A stretch of 64,000 bases of DNA from Microbacterium mangrovi (GTDB taxonomy: Bacteria > Actinomycetota > Actinomycetes > Actinomycetales > Microbacteriaceae), in assembly GCF_000802305.1 (NCBI RefSeq), contig NZ_JTDK01000010.1, positions 186,001-250,000 of the forward strand. Reading direction: 5' to 3'. The notes under the pieces are model-generated. The model had not been told where the DNA came from and searched no databases. It was given only the letters and a program-made list of their open reading frames with translations. The translations under genes were made by a program, and so were the position numbers. Of this stretch, positions 29,474 through 37,722 are shown piece after piece. Numbering within the stretch: the stretch's first letter is position 1; every line of letters begins with the position of its first letter.

Positions 29474-30076
29474 TCAATCGCTCACTGCGCGCTCGGTGGC
29501 GTCTTGCTCCTCGGTGATGTGTACGCGGGTTCCGTTGCGGTCGAAGAGGCTGAGGATCTCGGCGGGCGCGTTGCCGGAGGCGCCGAACCAGTGCGGCGTG
29601 CGGGTGTTGAACTCCGCGACCTCTCCCGGGCCGAGGAGGAGATCCTGCCTGCCCACGATGAGCCGCACCTGACCGGTGAGGACGTAGAGCCACTCGGAGC
29701 CATCGTGAACGCGGAGGGCGCCGGGTTCGGTCGCGAGGGGCAGGACGACCTTCCATGCCTGGACACCGCCGGGATTGCGTGTGAGCGGGATCACGATCCG
29801 CCCGTTGCGGGTTCGTGGTCGCAGCTGCACGCGAGGGTCTCCGAACTCGGGTGCTCCGACCAGGTCGTCCAAGCTGAGCCCATATGCCCTGGCCAAGGGG
29901 AACAGCAGCTCCAGAGTCGGCCGCCGAAGTCCGCTTTCCAGACGCGAAATCGTGCTCGAAGACGTGCCCGCCAGCTCCGCAACCTCCGCGAGTGTCAAAC
30001 CTCGCCGCGTCCGGATCTGCTGCAACCGTGACCCGATCCCGTCCAGTGCCGCACCGAGCTCTTCGTTCGTCCCCAT
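29474..30076 (-). CDS. XRE-family regulator with cupin sensor domain
   Basis: A 200-residue regulator. The helix-turn-helix lies at about residues 12-68 (RLQQIRTRRGLTLAEVAELAGTSSSTISRLESG). The C-terminal half is a cupin_2 barrel (about 115-185: EWLYVLTGQVRLIVG, LGPGEVAEFNTRTPHWFGA). The ATG at 30076 (MGTNEELG) is chosen because upstream residues are shadow of the divergent gene. It is divergent from a thioredoxin-reductase-like gene with TTTGCA repeats between them, so it probably controls that gene and itself. Confidence 0.85.
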   Translation of the reverse strand: MGTNEELGAALDGIGSRLQQIRTRRGLTLAEVAELAGTSSSTISRLESGLRRPTLELLFPLARAYGLSLDDLVGAPEFGDPRVQLRPRTRNGRIVIPLTRNPGGVQAWKVVLPLATEPGALRVHDGSEWLYVLTGQVRLIVGRQDLLLGPGEVAEFNTRTPHWFGASGNAPAEILSLFDRNGTRVHITEEQDATERAVSD

Positions 30077-30095
30077 GGGCCCAGTCCACCAAGAG

Positions 30096-30122
30096 TTTGC
30101 AGTTTGTGCAAGATGGTTTGCA
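30096..30122. promoter_or_regulatory. Putative XRE operator (TTTGCA repeats)
   Basis: TTGCA-N5-TGCAA at 30097-30111 is a perfect inverted repeat. A further TTTGCA at 30117 lies 21 bp, two helical turns, from the first. The cluster fills the gap between the divergent XRE-cupin and flavoenzyme genes. Confidence 0.5.
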
Positions 30123-30152
30123 GTATCCGCCATTGGTCGAGATGGTGGACTC

Positions 30153-31079
30153 ATGACTCCGGAACAGTTCGATGTCGCGATCATCGGCGGCGGCGCCGCT
30201 GGTTTGAGCGCTGCCCTCACCCTGGGACGATCCCGCCGCTCCGTCGTGGTGATCGATGCCGGCATGCCCCGTAATGCCCCCGCCTCTCACATGCACGGCT
30301 TCCTCTCGAGGGACGGGTTCCCACCCGCCGAGATGCTGCAACTCGCTCGGAAGGAAGTCGCGGGATACGGGGTTCGTCTCCTGCCCCACGCGGCCACAAC
30401 CGTGCGCGGGGATGTCGAGAGCGGGTTCGCGATCAGGACGGGCGACAGCATCGAGGTCACCGCACGTCGGATCATCCTCGCCACGGGTGTGGAAGACCGA
30501 CTCCCCGCAATCCCCGGTGTCCGCGAGGCCTGGGGACGCTTCCTGCTTCACTGCCCGTACTGCCACGGCTATGAGGTTCGCGACCGACCTCTGGCGGTCT
30601 TCGGCGGTCTTCCCGGTGCGATTCAATACGCACTCCTGATCCGCGAGTGGACCTCAGACCTCACCTATCTCACCAACGGGGTGACGCCGTCCGATGACGA
30701 GTCGCGAACGCTTCGCGCCCGCGGGATCAGCGTCCGAGACGGTCGGATCACTGCGCTGCTCACAGACGGGGACCGATTCGCGGGCGTGCGCCTCGACGAC
30801 GGCCGGACTGTCGCCGCGGATGCCGTCTTCATGCGCCCCACGTCCCGGCCCCGGACAGAATTCGTCGCCTCCCTCGGTGGGGCGCTCAGTCCGGAAGGAT
30901 TCGCTCACGTCGACCCCTCAGGGCGGACGACGATCCCTGGCGTGTGGGTCACCGGCAATCTGGTCGATCCCCGGGCCCAGGTCATCACGGCGGCCGGGCA
31001 CGCCAACGCGGTCGCCATGGACGTCAACTCAGCCCTTGTCGGCGACGACACTCAGACCGCTCTGCTCACCCTCGACTGA
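30153..31079 (+). CDS. Thioredoxin-reductase-like NAD(P)/FAD oxidoreductase
   Basis: A 308-residue flavoprotein of the thioredoxin reductase fold. The FAD loop is VAIIGGGAAGLSAALTLGRS at about residues 8-27. The redox pair CPYC is at Cys134 and Cys137 (LLHCPYCHGYEV), so it could pass electrons to a thiol partner. C-terminal GVWVTGNLVDPRAQVITAAGHANAVAMDVN fits the second FAD segment. The NADP loop is weak (VFGGLPGAIQYALLI instead of GGGxSA), so its donor may be unusual. A small membrane-protein gene follows after 22 bp. Confidence 0.85.
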   Translation: MTPEQFDVAIIGGGAAGLSAALTLGRSRRSVVVIDAGMPRNAPASHMHGFLSRDGFPPAEMLQLARKEVAGYGVRLLPHAATTVRGDVESGFAIRTGDSIEVTARRIILATGVEDRLPAIPGVREAWGRFLLHCPYCHGYEVRDRPLAVFGGLPGAIQYALLIREWTSDLTYLTNGVTPSDDESRTLRARGISVRDGRITALLTDGDRFAGVRLDDGRTVAADAVFMRPTSRPRTEFVASLGGALSPEGFAHVDPSGRTTIPGVWVTGNLVDPRAQVITAAGHANAVAMDVNSALVGDDTQTALLTLD

Positions 31080-31101
31080 ACAACGGAAGGACCAACCGCT
31101 C

Positions 31102-31353
31102 ATGACCGATTCCCGTCCCGTCGCCCCCCGGCCGCCCAGCCAGCACGAACTGGCCCTGATGATCTGGCTTGCCGTCACGCCGACGCTTCTGGTCATCAAC
31201 ATCGTCCTCGGGCCACTGATCGCCGCTCTGCCCGTCGTGCCGCGCACCATGGTCGTCGTCACCATCGCCGTACCGATCGTCATCTACGGGCTCATGCCCC
31301 TCCTGCACAAGCTCCGCCGCCGACTCCATGCGCGACGTGCAGCGCGCTCGTAG
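31102..31353 (+). CDS. Small two-helix membrane protein
   Basis: An 83-residue protein with two adjacent membrane segments (LALMIWLAVTPTLLVINIVLG and TMVVVTIAVPIVIYGLMPLL) and a basic tail HKLRRRLHARRAARS. GGAAGGA lies 14-8 bp upstream of the ATG. It is co-transcribed with the flavoenzyme gene, so a role beside it, for example as a redox partner or anchor, is possible but unproven. The 148 bp to the next gene hold a separate promoter. Confidence 0.65.
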   Translation: MTDSRPVAPRPPSQHELALMIWLAVTPTLLVINIVLGPLIAALPVVPRTMVVVTIAVPIVIYGLMPLLHKLRRRLHARRAARS

Positions 31354-31375
31354 CGGCCCGTAATCACCTCTTGAG

Positions 31376-31404
31376 TTGATTTCAGACAGAAGAGCGCATA
31401 GAAT
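31376..31404 (+). promoter_or_regulatory. Promoter of Module I (TTGATT-N17-TAGAAT)
   Basis: TTGATT and TAGAAT with 17-bp spacing lie about 98 bp before the MFS gene at 31502. The long leader contains a 3-codon frame (ATG ACG CGC TGA) at 31444 and a palindrome at 31479. Confidence 0.5.
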
Positions 31405-31478
31405 CGACCTGACGTTGGGGCCCGAGGGTCCGTTCCTCACGCGATGACGCGCTGAGGGCACATCCGGTCACGTCGAAG

Positions 31479-31494
31479 GCCCGATCGATCGGGC
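31479..31494. promoter_or_regulatory. Perfect 16-bp palindrome before the MFS start codon
   Basis: GCCCGATCGATCGGGC is fully palindromic, lies 7 bp before the ATG at 31502 and covers the place where a ribosome binding site is expected. It may be a repressor site, or a 6-bp RNA stem with a TCGA loop that masks initiation. Confidence 0.4.
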
Positions 31495-31501
31495 GCACCG
31501 A

Positions 31502-32986
31502 ATGCCGCTTTCACCGTTGAGGTTCCGCTTCCTCGTCATCTCCCTCCTGACCGTGTCGTTCCTCGGCGCGCTCGACAACACCGTCGTGACGACGGCCCTC
31601 GCCACCGTCGCCGGGCAGCTCGGCGCACTCGAGCACATGAGCTGGATCGTCGTCGGCTACACGCTCGCCAGCACCGTGCTGCTCCCGGTGTTCGGGAGCC
31701 TGGGCGACCGGGTCGGGGCGCGCGGAGTGTTCCTGGCATCCCTCGTCGTGTTCATCGTGTCGTCCGTGGCGTGCGGATTCGCCCACGACTTCGTCTGGCT
31801 CATCGTCGCCCGCGTCATCCAGGGCATGAGCTCCGCCGGACTCCAGCTGATGTCGCAGACGATCATCGCCGAGACGACCACCCCGCGTCAGCGGCCCAAA
31901 TACCTGGCGATCATCGGGGCCGCTTTCCCCATCGCCATCCTCATCGGACCGGTGCTGGGGGGCCTCATCACCGACTACTGGGGCTGGCCGTGGGTCTTCT
32001 GGGTGAACGCCCCCGTCGGCATCCTCGCCCTCGCGCTCGCACTGGTCGCGATCCCGCATCTGCCGCGCACCGTGCGCGCCGGCTTCGACGTCGCCGGCGC
32101 GGTCACGCTCGCGATCGGCCTCGTCGCGCTCGTGCTCGCCGTCACGTGGATCGGCGTCGACGGCGGCGCGTGCGTCGCCGCCCTCGCGATCTCGGCGATC
32201 GGGTTCTCCGCGTTCGTCCTCGTCGAGCTCCGCGCCGCCCAGCCCCTCGTGCCGATCCGCCTCTTCGCCGACCGCACCATGGTCACGGGCACGGCGATCT
32301 CTGCGATCGTGGGCATCGGCCTGTTCTCGCTCACCGCGTACCTGCCGACCTACTTCCAGATGGCCTACCGCACCAGTGCGACGGTGTCCGGGTTCGTGCC
32401 GATCGCGACGGTGTTCGGGATGCTGGTGAGCAACCTGACCAGCGGCTGGCTGGCCAGTCGCACCGGGCACTACCGCGTGTTCGCCGTCGTCGGCACTGCG
32501 CTCGGCGCCACCGGTCTCGGCACGATGGCGCTTCTGCCGCCCGGGTTGCCCCTGTGGGCGCCGATGGCCGTGATGGCGCTCGTCGGCCTCGGGACCGGCG
32601 CCTTCATGAGCCTCATCGTCGCCGTGGTGCAGAGCGCGGCCCCGGCATCCGAGACCGGCGCGGTGACTGCGACCGTGAACCTCGTCCGTCAGGTGGGCGC
32701 CACCGTCACCACCGCGATCATCGGCACCCTCGTCGGTTTCGGCGTCGCCGCTGCGCTGCCGGCCGGGCTGGATGCCGCCACTCTGACGCCGGCGGTCGTC
32801 CATTCCGCCCCGGCCCGCCTCCAGGCCGATGTCGCGTCGATCTACAGCGACGTGTTCGCGCCGATCTTCGGCACCCTCGCCCTCGTCTACGTCGCCGGCA
32901 TCGTCGCCTCCGTCCTGCTCCCGGCCGGGCGCCTGGCGGATGCCGCGGATGCCGCCCCCGAACCCACCGAACCCGTCGCCGTCTGA
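31502..32986 (+). CDS. MFS transporter, DHA2 family (Module I)
   Basis: A 494-residue transporter with about 14 membrane segments. LGALDNTVVTTALATVAGQ in helix 1 and FGSLGDRVGARGVFLA (motif A) mark the EmrB/QacA family. It is the first gene of a tight run with a GMC oxidase, a beta subunit and an alpha subunit, so it may export aglycones or toxic products, or import glycosides, rather than drugs. No clear Shine-Dalgarno precedes the ATG; a palindrome occupies that place. The gap to the next gene is 20 bp. Confidence 0.85.
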   Translation: MPLSPLRFRFLVISLLTVSFLGALDNTVVTTALATVAGQLGALEHMSWIVVGYTLASTVLLPVFGSLGDRVGARGVFLASLVVFIVSSVACGFAHDFVWLIVARVIQGMSSAGLQLMSQTIIAETTTPRQRPKYLAIIGAAFPIAILIGPVLGGLITDYWGWPWVFWVNAPVGILALALALVAIPHLPRTVRAGFDVAGAVTLAIGLVALVLAVTWIGVDGGACVAALAISAIGFSAFVLVELRAAQPLVPIRLFADRTMVTGTAISAIVGIGLFSLTAYLPTYFQMAYRTSATVSGFVPIATVFGMLVSNLTSGWLASRTGHYRVFAVVGTALGATGLGTMALLPPGLPLWAPMAVMALVGLGTGAFMSLIVAVVQSAAPASETGAVTATVNLVRQVGATVTTAIIGTLVGFGVAAALPAGLDAATLTPAVVHSAPARLQADVASIYSDVFAPIFGTLALVYVAGIVASVLLPAGRLADAADAAPEPTEPVAV

Positions 32987-33006
32987 GCGCCAGAACAGGA
33001 GCCGTC

Positions 33007-34605
33007 ATGTCCCCGAATCCCACGATCGCCGTCGTCGGCAGCGGCCCGATCGGCTCCGCGTACGCGCGCCTGCTGCTCGAGGAAGTGCCGGACGCCCGGG
33101 TCGTCATGTTCGAGGCCGGGCCGCAGCTGACCCCGCGCCCCGGCGCCAGCGTGCGCAACATCGCCGACCCGGACGAGAAGAGCCGCGCCCGCGAGATGTC
33201 GCAGGGACCCCAGGCCGGGGCGTTCCGCGAGTCCCTCGGCCTGCCCGCGGGCGCCGTCGTGGAGGGCATGTTCACCGCCCGCCAGGGAACCTTCCTGCTC
33301 GACTTCGGGGGAGACGGCTCCGCCCACGCTGCGACGTTCCCGGCGGTCGCGGCCGCGACGAACGTCGGCGGGCAGGGCGCGCACTGGACCTGCGCGACGC
33401 CGGCCCCCGCCTTCAGCGAGAAGGTCCGCTTCATCCCCGACGCGGAGTGGGACGACCTCATCGCCACTGCCCGCCGTCTGCTGCACGTGCAGGATGCCGC
33501 GTTCTCCGACTCGCCCATCGGCGCGGCGATCCGGTCGCTGCTGAACGACGAGTTCGGCGCCGAGCTCCCCGAGGGATACGGGGTCGGCACCCTCCCGGTG
33601 GCCGGCGACCCACAACCGGACGGCACGATGGTGTGGGCCGGCGCCGACGTCGTGCTCGGCCCCCTCATCGAGCCCGGATCGCCGGAGGCGGCCCGATTCG
33701 AGCTGCGCGACCTCACACTGGTGCGCCGCATCGAGCACGAGGACGGCGCCGTCACCGGAGTCATGGTCGAGGACCTCCGCACCCGCGAGACGGCCTTCGT
33801 CCCGGCCGACCTCGTGGTGGTGGCCGCCGACGCGTTCCGGTCGCCCCAGCTGCTGTGGGCATCCGGCATCCGGCCCGCCGCCCTGGGTCGCTACCTCACC
33901 GAGCACCACGTCGTGATCAGCACGGTCGCGCTGGACGGCGACCGGATGAGCGCCCTCGTGGGCGACGACCAGCTCGCCGCAGAACTCGCGCGACGCGCGC
34001 AGCACGCCGCCGATCCGGTCGCCGCGGTCAACCGCATCCCGTTCTCGGAGCCGGACCATCCCTTCTCGCTGCAGGTGATGTACGCCGAGAACCCGCCGTT
34101 CGCACTCGATCCGGCGCACCCGGCCGCGGGCAACCGCTGGGGGTACGTGAACATGGGCTACGGGGTGCGGAAGCTCCCGCGGGTCGAGGACGGCGTCACC
34201 TTCGACGACGACGAACCCGACTACCGCGGATTCCCGAACATGACGATCGAGTACGCGCTCACGGATGCCGAGAACACCGAGATCGCGGACGCCACCGCCC
34301 ACCTGCGTCGCGCCGGGGGAGCGCTGGGCACCTTCGTCGCCGAGCCCCGCCTGCTTCCGAACGGTTCGAGCCTGCACTACATGGGCACCATGCGCATGGG
34401 CGAGACCGACGACGGCACCTCGGTCGCCGACCCGTATTCGCGGGTGTGGGGCACCGAGAACCTCATCGTCGGCGGCAACGCCCTGATCCCGACCGCCAAC
34501 ACCATGAACCCCACGCTGATGAGCGTCGCGATCGCCGTGCGCGGGGCGCGCCGGGCCGCGGCCGAACTCGCGGAGCGGTTCGCGGCCGCCGCGGCATCCC
34601 ACTGA
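33007..34605 (+). CDS. GMC flavoenzyme 1, probable glycoside 3-oxidase
   Basis: A 532-residue GMC oxidoreductase resembling pyranose 2-oxidase and FAD glycoside 3-oxidases. The FAD loop is AVVGSGPIGSAYARLL (residues 8-23). GGQGAHWTCATP with His126 aligns with the flavinylation motif of pyranose oxidases. The C-terminus has LHYMGTMRMG (His457) and NTMNPTLMS (Asn501), the catalytic His-Asn pair. It is followed after 14 bp by a beta subunit and then an alpha subunit, the order expected for C-glycoside breakdown: oxidise C3, then cleave. AACAGGAG precedes the ATG. The exact substrate is inferred only. Confidence 0.82.
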   Translation: MSPNPTIAVVGSGPIGSAYARLLLEEVPDARVVMFEAGPQLTPRPGASVRNIADPDEKSRAREMSQGPQAGAFRESLGLPAGAVVEGMFTARQGTFLLDFGGDGSAHAATFPAVAAATNVGGQGAHWTCATPAPAFSEKVRFIPDAEWDDLIATARRLLHVQDAAFSDSPIGAAIRSLLNDEFGAELPEGYGVGTLPVAGDPQPDGTMVWAGADVVLGPLIEPGSPEAARFELRDLTLVRRIEHEDGAVTGVMVEDLRTRETAFVPADLVVVAADAFRSPQLLWASGIRPAALGRYLTEHHVVISTVALDGDRMSALVGDDQLAAELARRAQHAADPVAAVNRIPFSEPDHPFSLQVMYAENPPFALDPAHPAAGNRWGYVNMGYGVRKLPRVEDGVTFDDDEPDYRGFPNMTIEYALTDAENTEIADATAHLRRAGGALGTFVAEPRLLPNGSSLHYMGTMRMGETDDGTSVADPYSRVWGTENLIVGGNALIPTANTMNPTLMSVAIAVRGARRAAAELAERFAAAAASH

Positions 34606-34619
34606 ACGAACGGACGACC

Positions 34620-35024
34620 ATGCTCGAAGAACAACTCATCCAGGCCGCCGGCTTCCGCAACGTCGGCGACGACGCCGGGGCTCCCACCGGCTTCCAGCTG
34701 CGCATCCGCAGCCCCTACTACCGAGGACTCTGGGGCAGTCTCATCGACAAGCCCACGGTGACGGTGGACGGCGAGGTGTTCGACGGCGCCGGCATCCGGT
34801 GGACCCTGCCGACCGGCGACTACAGCTTCGCCGAGCTGCAGGCATCCGTCGATGCGCGCTGGCCGATGGATGCCCCGGCGGTGCTCACCGTGCCCAGAGC
34901 CGGCGGACTCGCCCCCGGCATCCACGACGTCACGCTCGAGCTGCGCCTGCGGATGTCGTACATCCCCGAGGAGCTGCAGCCCTCGATCTGGACCACCACG
35001 CGAAAGGCGGTGATCGTCAAGTGA
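34620..35024 (+). CDS. C-glycoside deglycosidase beta-subunit-like protein 1
   Basis: A 134-residue protein of the beta-subunit family (formerly DUF6379) that pairs with a TIM-barrel alpha subunit. The family motif is SPYYRGLW at residues 31-38, followed by TVTVDGEVFDG and a late strand LRLRMSYIP. The fold is expected to be a beta sandwich that closes over the alpha active site. The start at 34620 gives MLEEQLIQ. Its stop overlaps the alpha-subunit GTG start (GTGA), so the two are made in equal amounts. Three relatives occur elsewhere in the window. Confidence 0.75.
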   Translation: MLEEQLIQAAGFRNVGDDAGAPTGFQLRIRSPYYRGLWGSLIDKPTVTVDGEVFDGAGIRWTLPTGDYSFAELQASVDARWPMDAPAVLTVPRAGGLAPGIHDVTLELRLRMSYIPEELQPSIWTTTRKAVIVK

Positions 35025-35944
35025 CCGCCCACGACCTGCCGTTCGGCCTCGGCGTCTCCCTGTACAGCTACACCGAGGACCTCGGTGTGACCATGACCGT
35101 CGAGGACTGCATCGAGGACGTCGCCGACCTCGGCGCCACCGGCCTCGAGATCCTCGGCGAAGGACACATCGCCGACTACCCGAATCCGTCCTCCGCGTGG
35201 ATCGACGCCTGGTTCGCCCGCAACGAGCGCCTCGGCCTCACCCCGACGCTGTACGGATCGTGGATCGACACCCGCCGGTTCCCGGGGCGCGGGATGACCG
35301 CAACCGAGGGTGCCGCACAGCTCGAACTCGACCTGCGGCTGGCCGCACAGCTCGGATTCTCGTTCGTCCGGCCGAAGATCGGCGTCATCACCGGAGACCT
35401 CCAGGTCGACCCGATCTGGCAGGAGGCCGTCGAGCGCAACCTCGAGCTGGCAGAAGATCTCAGCATCGTGATCTGCCCGGAGATCCACTGGCCGACCGTC
35501 ATCAAGTCGCCGGTGGTCGAGGAGTACCTGGAGTTCAAGGATCGCACCGGCACGTCGCAGTTCGGCCTCCTCATCGACACCGGCGTGTTCGACGTGCAGC
35601 GGTACAGCCGCCGCGGCGGCAGCGCGTCGTTCCGGATGGGCGACGGCACCGCGCGTCCGCCGGAGGTGCCGTTCGTGCCGGTCGCAGACCTCGCCGAGGT
35701 GATGGAGCACACCGTCTACTTCCAGGCGAAGTTCTACGAGATCGAAGACGACGGAACCGACCTCTACATTCCGTGGCGGCAGATCCTCGACGTCGCGCTG
35801 GATGCCGGCTACACCGGCTGGTTCTCCAGCGAATACGAGGGGCACCACGAGCCGTACCGGGCCGCCGACCAGTTGCGCCGCCAGCACGCGCTCCTGCGAT
35901 CGATCGCCGCCGAACGCGCGGCCGCACCCGCGAGCCGGAGCTGA
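35021..35944 (+). CDS. C-glycoside deglycosidase alpha-subunit-like TIM barrel 1
   Basis: A 307-residue protein of the sugar phosphate isomerase/epimerase superfamily. Likely metal ligands are Glu154 (CPEIHW), Asp186 (LLIDTGVF), Gln235 (VYFQAKFYE) and Glu271 (SSEYEGHH). The glutamine replaces the histidine of the other alpha proteins here; hydroxypyruvate isomerase uses the same variant, so it need not be inactive. With the overlapping beta gene it probably cleaves the bond between a 3-keto sugar and its aglycone. The start is GTG. A repeat-rich terminator region follows. Confidence 0.75.
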   Translation: MTAHDLPFGLGVSLYSYTEDLGVTMTVEDCIEDVADLGATGLEILGEGHIADYPNPSSAWIDAWFARNERLGLTPTLYGSWIDTRRFPGRGMTATEGAAQLELDLRLAAQLGFSFVRPKIGVITGDLQVDPIWQEAVERNLELAEDLSIVICPEIHWPTVIKSPVVEEYLEFKDRTGTSQFGLLIDTGVFDVQRYSRRGGSASFRMGDGTARPPEVPFVPVADLAEVMEHTVYFQAKFYEIEDDGTDLYIPWRQILDVALDAGYTGWFSSEYEGHHEPYRAADQLRRQHALLRSIAAERAAAPASRS

Positions 35945-35945
35945 C

Positions 35946-36010
35946 GGCCCAGAACAGGCGATTGGCCCAGAACAGCAGGGTTCCGGCGGATTCTGCCTGT
36001 TCTGGGCCAA
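35946..36010 (+). terminator. Interleaved repeats and hairpin ending Module I
   Basis: Two direct copies of GGCCCAGAACAG (35946 and 35964) face one inverted copy, CTGTTCTGGGCC, at 35997-36008. Either upstream copy can form a 14-bp stem with it, giving two mutually exclusive hairpins. The region separates Module I from the promoter of Module II. Confidence 0.6.
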
Positions 36011-36153
36011 CTGCCTGTTTACGGCCCGCGAGGACCCCTCCTCGGGTGTCAACTTCCGCGCCGGGCCACGCAGAAATTGGCACCTGAACCAGCCTCCAGT
36101 GGGCTCGGATGTGCCGTCGCGTGACATCACCGCACCGATTAGTGGGCATCACG

Positions 36154-36179
36154 CAAACTTAGGTACAAAACAAACATAG
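36154..36179. promoter_or_regulatory. AT-rich direct repeat CAAAC(T/A)TAG before the fusion gene
   Basis: CAAACTTAG at 36154 and CAAACATAG at 36171 are 17 bp apart in an unusually AT-rich stretch. On the minus strand the second copy reads GTCCTATGTTTGTTTT, which matches a sequence before the solute-binding-protein gene (40542-40557) at 13 of 16 positions. A shared regulator site is inferred. No convincing -35/-10 pair was found. Confidence 0.4.
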
Positions 36180-36222
36180 GACTGTTAGCGTGGATTCAAC
36201 CCCACGACGAGAGTGAGCGACG

Positions 36223-37698
36223 ATGCCCAACGGACTCATCGACGACGCGAGCCTGCGCGTCCACCCGGAGGGCGCCGCGATCGCCCTGACGATCCCGTGG
36301 TACCGGAGCCTCTGGCTCTCGTCGGTCACCACGATCCGGCTCACGATCGACGGGGTCGACGTCCCCGAGGCGGACCTCGCCTTCGAACTCGACGGAGTCC
36401 GGTACGCGATCGGCGACCTCCCGGGACAGAGCGACGTGCTCTGGGACCTGCAGACGCACCCGCTGCTCGTGGTGCGGCGCGACCAGGCGATCGCGCTCGG
36501 CGAGACGCATGATGTCGTGATCCACGGCGAGCTGCGCCTCCCGTACATGCAGATCGCGCCGGGGCTGGACGGCGGCCCCGGAGTCTACGTGCCGAACATC
36601 GTGCACCAGGCGCTCACCCTGACGGCGACCGATCGGGATGCCCCGCTGCCCGTGCTCGAGACCGGCATCGCAGCGCCGCCCCCGACGACCGAGGCGGATC
36701 CGTTCCGGCTCGGCCTCACCCTGTACTCGGCCAGCGCGGAGTTCCGCGCCGGATGGTTCGACTTCGACGGACTCCTCGACCGGGTCGCCGAGCTCGGCAT
36801 CGGCCCCGGGATCGAGATCGTCGCCTCGCAGATGGTGCCGACGTATCCCGTCGTGTCCGACGAGTTCGCCCGCACGTGGCGGGACGCGTTCGACCGGCAC
36901 GGATTCGATGCCAGCTCGTTCGGGGCGAACCTCGACATGGGCAAGCGGCGCGACCGTGACATGACACCCGACGAGGAGTTCGAGTTCAGCGAGCTCATGT
37001 TCCGCGGCGCGAAGAAGCTGGGCTTCCCGCTCGTGCGCATCCAGTCCGCGAAGCCCGAACTGCTGCGGCGTCTGCTGCCGGTCGCGGAGCGGCTCGGCCT
37101 GAAGCTCGCGTACGAGATCCACGCGCCCCTGGGCCCGAACGCCGAGCCGATCCTGCGTGTGCGTGAAACGTACGCCGAGCTCGACTCGCCGCTTCTGGGG
37201 TTCGTCGCCGACTTCTCCTCGACCATGCACGCCATGTCGCCGACGCTGCTGCGCGCCGTGCGCCGTGCCGGGCTCGACGACGAGGCCATCGACACCCTGC
37301 AGCGGATCTGGTCGACGGATGCCCCGATGCGTGAGCGCCAGGAGGAGTTCATCGGGTACCTCCGCTCGCGCGACTTCGACCCCGGACGCCTCGGCTCGTT
37401 CGCGCACTTGGCGTTCAACATGCACGGGCACGTCGACCCTCGCGAATGGGCCGACATCATGCCGCAGATCCTGCACGTGCACGCCAAGTTCTACGACATC
37501 GACGAGCACGGGCAGGAGCCTGCGATCGACTACCCCGAGCTCGTGCGGGTCTTCGTGGAGGGCGGCTACCGCGGCTACTGGTCCAGCGAGTGGGAAGGAC
37601 ACGCGTTCGCCGAACTCGGCGAGGTCGACCCGCTGGTGCTGGTGCGCAGGCAGCACGATCTGATCCGCCGCTCGATGCGAGCCGCGCAGCCGATGTGA
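36223..37698 (+). CDS. Natural beta-alpha fusion, C-glycoside deglycosidase-like
   Basis: A 491-residue protein joining two domains that are separate genes elsewhere in the window. Residues 1-135 are a beta-subunit domain with [11 protein letters not shown] (25-35) and LRLPYMQIAPGLDGGPGVYV (105-124), closest to the protein at 56559. A linker (about 136-160) leads to a TIM barrel closest to the alpha protein at 55349. Its likely metal ligands are Glu298, Asp330, His420 and Glu456 (SSEWEGH). The fusion argues that those two separate proteins form a complex. It starts Module II and is followed by a GH35-like gene after 24 bp. The substrate is unknown. Confidence 0.8.
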   Translation: MPNGLIDDASLRVHPEGAAIALTIPWYRSLWLSSVTTIRLTIDGVDVPEADLAFELDGVRYAIGDLPGQSDVLWDLQTHPLLVVRRDQAIALGETHDVVIHGELRLPYMQIAPGLDGGPGVYVPNIVHQALTLTATDRDAPLPVLETGIAAPPPTTEADPFRLGLTLYSASAEFRAGWFDFDGLLDRVAELGIGPGIEIVASQMVPTYPVVSDEFARTWRDAFDRHGFDASSFGANLDMGKRRDRDMTPDEEFEFSELMFRGAKKLGFPLVRIQSAKPELLRRLLPVAERLGLKLAYEIHAPLGPNAEPILRVRETYAELDSPLLGFVADFSSTMHAMSPTLLRAVRRAGLDDEAIDTLQRIWSTDAPMRERQEEFIGYLRSRDFDPGRLGSFAHLAFNMHGHVDPREWADIMPQILHVHAKFYDIDEHGQEPAIDYPELVRVFVEGGYRGYWSSEWEGHAFAELGEVDPLVLVRRQHDLIRRSMRAAQPM

Positions 37699-37722
37699 CC
37701 CCGTGACCCGAGGAGACGAGCG

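Noticed and set aside
35946..36010. Possible CRISPR-like array
   Set aside because: Only two short direct copies with an inverted third, no regular spacers and no cas genes nearby.
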